Positions 55,539-64,000 of a stretch of DNA of 64,000 nucleotides are shown one piece after another. The notes beneath the pieces are model-generated. The model was not told the origin of the DNA, ran no database searches, and saw only the letters and a list, made by a program, of their open reading frames with translations. Source of the stretch: Rhizobium sp. NRK18 (lineage in GTDB: Bacteria > Pseudomonadota > Alphaproteobacteria > Rhizobiales > Rhizobiaceae); contig NZ_JANFMV010000001.1 in assembly GCF_024385575.1 (NCBI RefSeq), positions 3,873,681-3,937,680 of the forward strand, given 5' to 3'. The stretch's first letter is position 1; every line of letters begins with the position of its first letter. Both the position numbers and the translations under genes were made by a program.

Positions 55539-56726
55539 ATGCTGATCGAAAACGACCCACTCCATGCCTTTCTGCCATATCCCGCCGTTCCGGTTTCCAA
55601 TGCAACCGGCGGACCGCTCGCCGGCCTCACGCTTGCGGTCAAGGACCTCTTCGACGTCGCGGGATACAGAACCGGATGCGGCTCGCCGCTGAAGCTTGCA
55701 GCAAGCGCGATCAAGGACCGGAATGCTCCCGCCGTGCAGGCTCTGCTTGACGCCGGAGCCCGCTTTGTTGGCAAGACGCATACCGATGAACTTGCCTGGT
55801 CGCTTTACGGGATGAACCCGCATTTCGGCACACCGGTCAATCCGGCCGCCCCCGGCCGCATTCCGGGCGGGTCATCATCCGGTTCGGCCTCGGCGGTTGC
55901 CGGCGGCCTCGCTGATATCGCGCTCGGGACGGATACCGGCGGCTCGATCCGTGCGCCGGCAAGCTTCTGCGGCATATGGGGATTGCGGCCGACGCACGGG
56001 CGGATTTCCCTCTCCGGCTGCATGGAACTGGCCGCGAGCCTCGACACCTGCGGATTCTTTGCCCGCGATGCTGAGACGCTGGCGAATGTCGGGACGGTGC
56101 TCATGGGGCCCGACGCGGCGCCGTTGCCCGATGCCCCGCGTTTCCTGCAACCTATCGACATGATCGAACCGCTGCCGGCGGCGAGCCGTGCGCTCTACGA
56201 CAGTGTCTTTTCCGACCTGTCCACGGCCATGGTCTCCGTATATCCGGAAGGCGGGGCGGATGCGCTCTACCAGGCTTTCCGGATCGTCCAGACCTGCGAC
56301 ATCAAGCGGTCGCAACTCGATTTCATTCTCGAAAGCGGCATGCCACTGGCGCGCGGGCTCGACGATCGGGTGGCCTTCGCACAGGCCGTGACCGAAGAAC
56401 AGGAGAACGAGGCGATCTCGCTTCGCGAAGATTTCCGCACCGCAATCGACGCACTGCTCGGCAGCGACGGCGTTCTTCTGGCGCCGGCGGTTCATGACGC
56501 TCCCTTCCGGCTGGATGCGCCTGCCAGCGTGTTCGACAGCTATCGCCACGATGCGATGCGGCTTCTCTCCGTCGCCGGCATGGCCGGTCTGCCGCAGGTG
56601 ACCTTTCCCGCGGGTCTCATAGAAGGTGCGCCATTCGGCCTGTCGCTGATCGGACCGCGGGGGTCCGACCTGTCGTTGATGACTATCGCGGCGCGCCTTT
56701 TTGCCGACCGCCACAAGACGGACTAG
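55539..56726 (+). CDS. Amidase (amidase-signature family)
   Basis: 395 residues from ATG 55539. Ser-cisSer-Lys hydrolase: Lys35 in AVKDLFDVAG, the cis-Ser in PGGSSSGSASAVAGG (109-122), and the nucleophile Ser136 in DTGGSIRAPASFCG, all in the usual order. The length is shorter than GatA (about 490), and it lacks GatA's C-terminal signature, so it is a catabolic amidase rather than the tRNA amidotransferase. It lies between the probable regulator and the GNAT gene, only five bases from the latter. Substrate unknown. Confidence 0.9.
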   Translation: MLIENDPLHAFLPYPAVPVSNATGGPLAGLTLAVKDLFDVAGYRTGCGSPLKLAASAIKDRNAPAVQALLDAGARFVGKTHTDELAWSLYGMNPHFGTPVNPAAPGRIPGGSSSGSASAVAGGLADIALGTDTGGSIRAPASFCGIWGLRPTHGRISLSGCMELAASLDTCGFFARDAETLANVGTVLMGPDAAPLPDAPRFLQPIDMIEPLPAASRALYDSVFSDLSTAMVSVYPEGGADALYQAFRIVQTCDIKRSQLDFILESGMPLARGLDDRVAFAQAVTEEQENEAISLREDFRTAIDALLGSDGVLLAPAVHDAPFRLDAPASVFDSYRHDAMRLLSVAGMAGLPQVTFPAGLIEGAPFGLSLIGPRGSDLSLMTIAARLFADRHKTD

Positions 56727-56731
56727 GCTTG

Positions 56732-57574
56732 ATGATGCCCTCGCCGACCGTCAGGACGCTCACACCGGATGAGATCACCGAACTGGTGAGCTGGGCCGGC
56801 AATGAAGGCTGGAACCCCGGCCCTGGGGATGCGAAGGCATTTGCCGCCGCCGATCCGGACGGCTTCATAGGCTGTTTCGTCAACGGCACTTTCGTCGCAG
56901 GCATATCCGCCGTGCGTTATGGCACGGATTTCGGCTTCATAGGCCTTTACATCTGCAGGCCCGAGCATCGCGGCAAGGGCTATGGCAGGCTGGTGTGGGA
57001 TGCCGGCATGGCCGCGCTTGCCGGGCGCACGATCGGCCTGGACGGCGTGCCGCAACAGCAAGCGAATTATGCGTCCATGGGCTTCGTCCCGGCATACGAG
57101 ACCGTTCGCTGGAGCGGCAAACCGGGATCCATAGCACTCAGCGGGCAGACGCAGACCGTTGCCAATGCGAAGCTTCGCAACGACATCGTCGCCTTCGATC
57201 GATCCTATTTTCCTGGCCCCCGCACATCGTTCCTGAACGTGTGGCTTGAACGGCCTCACCGCGCTCGTGCGGTTTTAAGGCAAGAAAAATTAGCCGGCTA
57301 TGGAGTTTTGCGAAAATGCCTGGACGGATACAAGCTGGGACCGCTTTTCGCACAAGATGTCGAGGCCGCAACGGCGCTTTTCAATGACCTCTCGCACGAT
57401 TGCGGCGGCGATGCGATCCATATCGACGTCCCCGGTCCGCAGGTCGAATTCGCACGTCATTTGAGGCAATTGGGCTTTTCCGCGGGCTTCACCACGGGGC
57501 GGATGTACCGCGGTCCCGTGCCCGATCTCGACATGAGCGGCGTATTCGGCATTTCAACGCTGGAACTCGGCTGA
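56732..57574 (+). CDS. GNAT-family acetyltransferase
   Basis: 280 residues from ATG 56732 (a TTG one codon earlier and an ATG one codon later are alternatives). The N-terminal GNAT domain has FIGLYICRPEHRGKGYGRLVWDAGM with the acetyl-CoA loop R-G-K-G-Y-G. A second, more divergent domain (about 155-280, RARAVLRQEKLAGYGVLRKCLDGYKLGPLFAQD) matches the Acetyltransf_18 type C-terminal half. Translation may be coupled to the amidase five bases upstream. Acceptor not predictable. Confidence 0.87.
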   Translation: MMPSPTVRTLTPDEITELVSWAGNEGWNPGPGDAKAFAAADPDGFIGCFVNGTFVAGISAVRYGTDFGFIGLYICRPEHRGKGYGRLVWDAGMAALAGRTIGLDGVPQQQANYASMGFVPAYETVRWSGKPGSIALSGQTQTVANAKLRNDIVAFDRSYFPGPRTSFLNVWLERPHRARAVLRQEKLAGYGVLRKCLDGYKLGPLFAQDVEAATALFNDLSHDCGGDAIHIDVPGPQVEFARHLRQLGFSAGFTTGRMYRGPVPDLDMSGVFGISTLELG

Positions 57575-57596
57575 GCCGCAGGGTCGATCGCCGTCG

Positions 57597-58361
57597 TCAG
57601 AGCTCACCGGCATGAGCTCGAAATGCATCCGTCAGAAAGGCCTTCGCACGCTCCACTGCTGCTTCCAAAGTCTGACCATGCACCAGACCGGCGGCAATGG
57701 CGGTGGACAGCATGCAGCCGGTCCCGCGCATTGCCACCGGAAAGCGCGGCGAGGCATATATCTTCGGCTCTCCTTCCAGACGCACCAGCATGTCGGCTGC
57801 ATCCGGACCTTCGGCGTGGCCGCCCTTGACGAGAACCGCGGCCGCCCCCTTTGCCAGCAGCGCCCTTGCCATGGCGGTGGCACCAAGCTGAACAGGAAGG
57901 CCAAGCAAGTCTGCCAGCGCTTCCAGTTCCGGCAGGTTCGGTGTCACCAGAGCCGTTAACGGCAAGAGCCGGTCGACCAGCAGCCGCGCCGCATCGGGCT
58001 CCAAGAGAGGCTTGCCGGAGGTCGAGAACAGCACCGGATCGAGAACAATCGGGACATTTTCGACTCCGGCTAAGGAGTTTGCGACGGCATCGACGATTTC
58101 GGCCGTGCCAAGCATGCCGATCTTGACGGCGGCGATGTCCCCGGCCGAGAAAGCCGCCCGGATCTGGTTCTCGACAAGGGGTGCCGGCATCGGCTGGACG
58201 GCACGCACCTCGCAATGCGTCTGCGCCGTGACGGCGGTGATGGCGATCGAGCATTTGACGCCGAAAGCCGTCGCGGTCTCGACATCGCGAACGACGCCCG
58301 CACCGCCGGAGGAATCGGAGCCGGCAATCACCAGCAGTCGCGACGCAGTGTCTACCGCCAT
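57597..58361 (-). CDS. thiD: Hydroxymethylpyrimidine (phosphate) kinase
   Basis: 254 residues from ATG 58361; the frame is open to 58565 but those codons overlap thiE. ThiD phosphorylates HMP and HMP-P in thiamine synthesis. Marks are IAGSDSSGGAGVVRDVETATAFG, TAVTAQ, VLDPVLFSTSGKPLL, TPNLPELEAL, LVKGGHAEG and the anion hole RGTGCMLSTAIAAG. The 10-base overlap with thiE places it last in thiCOSGED. The usual Q near the N-terminus of ThiD (GAGIQAD) is Val-Arg-Asp here. Confidence 0.93.
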   Translation of the reverse strand: MAVDTASRLLVIAGSDSSGGAGVVRDVETATAFGVKCSIAITAVTAQTHCEVRAVQPMPAPLVENQIRAAFSAGDIAAVKIGMLGTAEIVDAVANSLAGVENVPIVLDPVLFSTSGKPLLEPDAARLLVDRLLPLTALVTPNLPELEALADLLGLPVQLGATAMARALLAKGAAAVLVKGGHAEGPDAADMLVRLEGEPKIYASPRFPVAMRGTGCMLSTAIAAGLVHGQTLEAAVERAKAFLTDAFRAHAGEL

Positions 58362-58957
58362 GGTGCCGTCCGTTCGATCCATTCCCGCGTGCGCGCCTCC
58401 GGATCGGTGTTCAGCGTGATGTCGGTCACGACCGCCGCGCTGTCGGCGCCGTGCCGGAAGACGCCCTCGAGCCGATCCGGATTGAGGCCACCGATGGCGA
58501 CCAGCGGCAAGGGCGCCACCGCGTCCTTCCAGGTACGGATGCGCTCCAGCCCCTGCGGCGCCCATTTCATTTTCTTCAGGATGGTCGGATAGACCGGCCC
58601 CAGAGCGACATAGTCGGGCTTGGCCGCAAGTGCCGTGTCCAGTTCCTCGCCGTCATGGGTGCTGACGCCGAGCTTCAGCCCTGCGCTGCGGATTGCATCA
58701 AGGTCCGCTTCTGCCAAGTCTTCCTGGCCCAGATGAATGAAGTCGCAGCCTTCCTCGATCGCCAGTTGCCAGTAATCATTGACGATCAGCCGGCAGCCGT
58801 TCTTCTCGCAGACCGCTTTCGCGCGGCGGATATGGGCGCGGATTTCACCCTCCGCCTTGTCCTTGATCCGCAACTGCACGAGCCTGACGCCAAGTGGCAC
58901 GAGGCGTTCGATCCAGTCGGCGCTGTCGACGATCAGGTAGAAGGGATCGAGCCTCAT
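58352..58957 (-). CDS. thiE: Thiamine phosphate synthase
   Basis: 201 residues. Couples HMP-PP and the thiazole phosphate to thiamine monophosphate. TIM-barrel marks: [56 protein letters not shown] and [11 protein letters not shown]. The ATG at 58957 overlaps the thiG stop (ATGA). The phosphate-loop glycine region is typical, and length is normal for alphaproteobacterial ThiE. Confidence 0.94.
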   Translation of the reverse strand: MRLDPFYLIVDSADWIERLVPLGVRLVQLRIKDKAEGEIRAHIRRAKAVCEKNGCRLIVNDYWQLAIEEGCDFIHLGQEDLAEADLDAIRSAGLKLGVSTHDGEELDTALAAKPDYVALGPVYPTILKKMKWAPQGLERIRTWKDAVAPLPLVAIGGLNPDRLEGVFRHGADSAAVVTDITLNTDPEARTREWIERTAPWR

Positions 58958-59727
58958 GAGAACACCGCCCTGCCGATGACCGGCGTCGAGGGGACCGCCA
59001 TGGCGCGCGGCTCCAGGAGACCGGCGCCATGGGCCATGGCGCCGGCGTCGATGGCATCGGCAAAGGCCTTCGCCATGGCAACCGGATCGGTAGCACCAGC
59101 GACTGCCGTGTTCAGGAGCACCGCATCATAGCCAAGTTCCATGACGGCAGCGGCGTGCGAAGGCCTGCCGATGCCGGCATCAACGATCAGCGGCACATCG
59201 GGGAACCAGGCGCGGAGCGACTTCAACGCGGCCGGATTGACCGGCCCCTGCGCCGAACCGATCGGCGAAGCCCAAGGCATCAGCACGCGGCAGCCGGCGT
59301 TCAGGAGCCGTTCGGCGACGACGAGGTCGTCGGTCGTGTAAGGAAACACCTGGAACCCCTCGCCCGACAGGATGCGCGCGGCCTCCACCAGACCGAAGAC
59401 GTCGGGCTGCAGGGTGTCGTGGTTGCCGATCACCTCCAGCTTGATCCAGTCGGTGGCAAAGAGGTCGCGGGCCATCTTTGCCGTCAGCACCGCTTCCTTG
59501 ACCGTATGGCAGCCGGCCGTATTGGGTAGCACCTTCACGCCGAGGTCGCGAATGATGTCGAAGAACTGGCCGCCGCGCGCGCCGCCCGCCGTTTCCCGGC
59601 GCAAAGAGACCGTCACGATCTCCGTGCGGGAAGCCTTGACCGCATCGGCCATGATGGCCGGGGACGGATAGCGGGCCGTGCCGAGAAGGAGGCGCGAAGA
59701 AACTCGCGTTTCATAGAGCGTCAGCAT
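58954..59727 (-). CDS. thiG: Thiazole synthase
   Basis: 257 residues. Builds the thiazole phosphate ring from DXP, dehydroglycine and ThiS thiocarboxylate. Marks: [16 protein letters not shown], the Schiff-base Lys in [71 protein letters not shown]. Two bases separate it from thiS. Cytosolic; acts with ThiS and the glycine oxidase ThiO encoded upstream. Confidence 0.96.
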   Translation of the reverse strand: MLTLYETRVSSRLLLGTARYPSPAIMADAVKASRTEIVTVSLRRETAGGARGGQFFDIIRDLGVKVLPNTAGCHTVKEAVLTAKMARDLFATDWIKLEVIGNHDTLQPDVFGLVEAARILSGEGFQVFPYTTDDLVVAERLLNAGCRVLMPWASPIGSAQGPVNPAALKSLRAWFPDVPLIVDAGIGRPSHAAAVMELGYDAVLLNTAVAGATDPVAMAKAFADAIDAGAMAHGAGLLEPRAMAVPSTPVIGRAVFS

Positions 59728-59729
59728 GT

Positions 59730-59927
59730 TCAGCCTCCCTGCATAGGCGAGAGGACCTCGATCCGGTCGCCGTCGGCAAGCATGTGTTCATCGCGTTCGC
59801 TGCGCGGCACAAGCTCGCCATTGACCGCCGTCGCCAGCCAGTCACCTTCGTAATCGAGCGCTGACAGAAGGGCCGCCAGTGTTTCCGCCGCGACGTCCTG
59901 CTCTTCACCATTGATCGTCAGTTTCAT
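59730..59927 (-). CDS. thiS: Sulfur carrier protein ThiS
   Basis: 65 residues, ubiquitin-like fold ([46 protein letters not shown]). The C-terminal Gly-Gly carries the thiocarboxylate sulfur for the thiazole. The ATG at 59927 overlaps the thiO stop (ATGA), and it is two bases from thiG. Confidence 0.95.
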   Translation of the reverse strand: MKLTINGEEQDVAAETLAALLSALDYEGDWLATAVNGELVPRSERDEHMLADGDRIEVLSPMQGG

Positions 59928-60904
59928 GCCGAAACCTCCATTGCCGGTTGCCTGGCTTCGATGCTGGCGGCCAGAGTTTCCGCGAGATATGGCGCCATCA
60001 GAAAGCCGTGCCGGTACATGCCGTTGACGGAAAGATGCCGGCCTGTTCCGCCGATGCGCGGAATGTTGTCGTGATAGGCCGGGCGGATGCCGCTGCCCGT
60101 CTCGATGAGGTCGGCCTCGCCGAACGCCGGATGAAGCGCATAGGCGGCGTTCAGGAGTTCCATCACCGAACGAGCGGTCACCGGCCCCTCGCGGTCACTC
60201 TCGATCATCGTCGCGCCGACCATGAAGCGGTTGCCGGGTTGCGGCGCGACATAGAGCGGAATGCGCGGATGCAGGAGACGGACCGGCCGCGACAAGCTGA
60301 TCTCTTCCGTCCGCAGATAGAGCATTTCGCCGCGCACGCCGCGCAGCCGACCGGTTTCGCCGATCCGGGCAGAGCCGGTGCAATCGATCACACGGTCGAA
60401 GCCGCTGTCGGGATAATTCGGGCTTTCGAAGCGGAAGATCGCACCGGCTTCCAGAAGTCCGCGATGAAGCCCGGCGAGCGCCATGCGTGGGTCGAGATGT
60501 GCTTCTTCCTTAAAGAAAAGCGCGCGGCGGAACCGTCCGGTAAGCGCCGGCTCCAGCCGGGCGATGTCCTCTTCGCCAATCCGCTCGAAATGGCTGGTCC
60601 GGCTGGCGAAGCGGTCGAGTTCGGCATCGTCGCGGGGTTGCGCGACGACCAGCGTGCCGTTGCGACGCACAGCCCCCGGGACCGCGTCTTCCCACCACTG
60701 AAGCGACATCTTTCCCGCTTCCACGACCTCACGATCCGCGCTCTCACCCTCGCACCAGGGGGCGAGCATGCCGCCGGCGAAATGCGAGGCGCCGAGGCCG
60801 ATCGCATTTTCCCTCTCGGCGATCGTGACGTCATGGCCGCGCCGGACCAGCGCGAACGCCGCCGTGAGGCCGGCAATGCCGGCCCCCCTGATCAGGATGC
60901 GCAT
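59924..60904 (-). CDS. thiO: Glycine oxidase ThiO (FAD-dependent)
   Basis: 326 residues from ATG 60904 after AAAGGAGCGAAGACC. Oxidises glycine to dehydroglycine, supplying the C-N unit of thiazole without the radical enzyme ThiH; oxygen-dependent. FAD-binding motif RGAGIAGLTAAFALVRRGHDVTIAE, SHFAGGMLAPWCEGE, and the C-terminal GIRPAYHDNIPRIGGTGRHLSVNGMYRHGFLMAPYLAE of DAO-family enzymes. A longer frame upstream crosses a palindromic repeat and is not coding. It sits between thiC and thiS. Confidence 0.94.
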   Translation of the reverse strand: MRILIRGAGIAGLTAAFALVRRGHDVTIAERENAIGLGASHFAGGMLAPWCEGESADREVVEAGKMSLQWWEDAVPGAVRRNGTLVVAQPRDDAELDRFASRTSHFERIGEEDIARLEPALTGRFRRALFFKEEAHLDPRMALAGLHRGLLEAGAIFRFESPNYPDSGFDRVIDCTGSARIGETGRLRGVRGEMLYLRTEEISLSRPVRLLHPRIPLYVAPQPGNRFMVGATMIESDREGPVTARSVMELLNAAYALHPAFGEADLIETGSGIRPAYHDNIPRIGGTGRHLSVNGMYRHGFLMAPYLAETLAASIEARQPAMEVSA

Positions 60905-60920
60905 GGTCTTCGCTCCTTTC

Positions 60921-61054
60921 TTCCCCTCCCCAACCCCTCCCCACAAGGGGGAGGGGCTTTGCCGAAGGCGCTTTGCGTGCACAAAATAGCGACGCCTTGC
61001 CGCAGGTTTTCTCCCCCCTTGTGGGGGAGATGGCCGGCAGGCCAGAGGGGGTAG
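60921..61054. repeat. Rhizobial palindromic intergenic repeat between thiC and thiO
   Basis: The left part CCCCTCCCCACAAGGGGGAGGGG (split across 60924-60956) is itself palindromic, and the right part CTCCCCCCTTGTGGGGGAGATGG (61011-61033) repeats the same core in the other orientation, followed by CCGGCAGGCCAGAGGGGG. This GGGGGAGATGGCCGGCAGG-type element is very common between genes in Rhizobiales. It lies inside the thi operon. Confidence 0.8.
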
Positions 61055-61067
61055 TCTCGCGAGATCC

Positions 61068-63096
<2,029 letters not shown>

Positions 63097-63160
63097 TGCG
63101 CCAAGGGTAGGAGCGAAAGCCGGCCGGCGTCAAGGGGCTTGGTGCCGACAGGGCGAAATG

Positions 63161-63943
63161 TCAGATTTGTCCGACCGGCATGGCGAAGGGTTGGATGGCA
63201 ATCCCTTCGGCCGTCAGCGCCTCCCGGAGCGCCTTCGCCATCGCGACCGCGCCCGGCGTGTCGCCATGCAGGCAGACGGTGGCCGCCTCGACCGGCAGCT
63301 TCGTTCCCGCCGTCGTCATAATCTGGCCGTCTCGGACCATGGAGAGAACGTGGTCGGCGCTCTGTTTCGGATCGTGGATCACTGAGCCTTCCATTTTGCG
63401 GGAGGTCAGGCGCCCCTGCGGCGTATAGGTCCGATCGGCGAAGACCTCGCAGACGACCGGCTGACCGGCCTTTTCCGCCGCCGCCGTCATTTCCGAATAG
63501 GGCGGGCAGACGAAGACGAGCGACGGGTCGACCGCCTTGACGGCGCGCACACAAACGGCCGCCAGATCGGGGTCCTCCGCCGCCATGTTGTTGAGCGCGC
63601 CATGGGTCTTCACATGGGTGATCGGCCAGCCGAGCGCGCGGGCCATGCCCTGAATCGCGGCGATCTGGTAGATGAGCTGTGCTTCGAGATCGGCGGGGCT
63701 GTCGCCGACGATCCGCCGCCGTCCGAAGCCATAGAGGTCCATGAAGGAGGGATGCGCGCCGATGGCGACACCACGCGCCTTGGCGGCAAGGATCGTGTCG
63801 CGCATCACCACGGGATCGCCGGCATGAAAGCCGCAGGCGACATTCGCTGTCGTGACGATGTCGAGCATCGCCTTGTCGTCGCCCATCCGGTAGGCGCCGA
63901 AGCTTTCGCCCATGTCCGAGTTCAAGTCCACCGTCGAGACCAT
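63161..63943 (-). CDS. pxpA: 5-oxoprolinase subunit A (LamB/YcsF family)
   Basis: 260 residues. PxpA works with PxpB and PxpC in ATP-dependent opening of 5-oxoproline to glutamate. The family signature is plain: VDLNSDMGESFGAYRMGDD, VTTANVACGFHAGDPVVM, GAHPSFMDLYGFGRR, HVKTHGALNNM, VFADRTYTPQGRL and CLHGDTPGAVAMA. Its start is 58 bases from the window end, so the partner genes may lie just beyond. None is on the thiC side. Confidence 0.94.
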   Translation of the reverse strand: MVSTVDLNSDMGESFGAYRMGDDKAMLDIVTTANVACGFHAGDPVVMRDTILAAKARGVAIGAHPSFMDLYGFGRRRIVGDSPADLEAQLIYQIAAIQGMARALGWPITHVKTHGALNNMAAEDPDLAAVCVRAVKAVDPSLVFVCPPYSEMTAAAEKAGQPVVCEVFADRTYTPQGRLTSRKMEGSVIHDPKQSADHVLSMVRDGQIMTTAGTKLPVEAATVCLHGDTPGAVAMAKALREALTAEGIAIQPFAMPVGQI

Positions 63944-64000
63944 GCCGAACGCTCCTTACAAATCCAAATCTTCCCACATTTGAAGCCGATCCCGACGCGG

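Overview
This 64 kb window is a GC-rich chromosomal segment of an alphaproteobacterium, almost certainly of the Rhizobiaceae (Rhizobium, Agrobacterium, Shinella or Ensifer type). The evidence is the rpsO-pnp pair, a fabI-fabB-fabA block facing irr, a TIGR02300 gene beside tRNA-Ala and cmk-rpsA, an NrnC-type nanoRNase, a rhizobial glpD-glpSTPQUV glycerol locus, and rhizobial palindromic intergenic repeats. Most of the window is ordinary, densely packed, operon-organised DNA with ATGA stop/start overlaps. A few patches are lower in GC and look acquired.

Layout. 1-2.3 kb: gene-poor, with a lone glycosyltransferase-like gene, a small hypothetical gene and a clover-leaf palindromic repeat. 2.3-6.3 kb: rpsO, pnp and an RsmC-like rRNA methyltransferase. 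6.4-7.9 kb: an AraC-type regulator and a small LuxR-type HTH gene. 7.9-11.3 kb: fabI, fabB and fabA (unsaturated fatty-acid synthesis) facing irr. 11.3-13.5 kb: a TRIC channel, a secreted six-cysteine protein and an outer-membrane beta-barrel. 13.5-20.1 kb: a sugar ABC transporter with a ketose 3-epimerase-family enzyme, a FrcK-like kinase, a LacI regulator and a divergent 2-hydroxyacid dehydrogenase. 20.1-21.5 kb: an AT-rich island with a DUF3800 gene, abutting tRNA-Ala(GGC). 21.6-25.6 kb: TIGR02300, a membrane protein where aroA is usually found, then cmk and rpsA. 25.6-31.8 kb: a low-complexity protein, nicotinamide phosphoribosyltransferase, nrnC, a nucleoside 2-deoxyribosyltransferase and a DedA protein.

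31.9-40.3 kb is a complete glycerol/glycerol-3-phosphate locus, glpR-glpD-glpSTPQUV, read leftward. 40.4-48.8 kb looks like a non-phosphorylative L-fucose catabolic locus. A five-gene leftward operon (UxaA-family dehydratase, SDR, ABC ATPase, permease, binding protein) faces a rightward GntR regulator, aldo/keto reductase and fucU, with a palindromic operator between them. 48.8-53.0 kb: ugd, then copA and copZ, divergent and each preceded by a MerR-type 19-bp-spacer promoter. 53.1-57.6 kb: an unknown repeat-containing protein, an unknown probable regulator, an amidase and a GNAT protein. 57.6-63.1 kb: the thiamine operon thiC-thiO-thiS-thiG-thiE-thiD under a TPP riboswitch. 63.1-63.9 kb: pxpA.

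No CRISPR array, transposase, rRNA operon or phage gene was seen. The best candidates for something new are the two composition outliers (the DUF3800 island at the tRNA and the aroA-position membrane protein), the two sugar loci with incomplete pathways, the unknown 381-residue protein next to an unknown probable regulator, and the paired CueR-like promoters.
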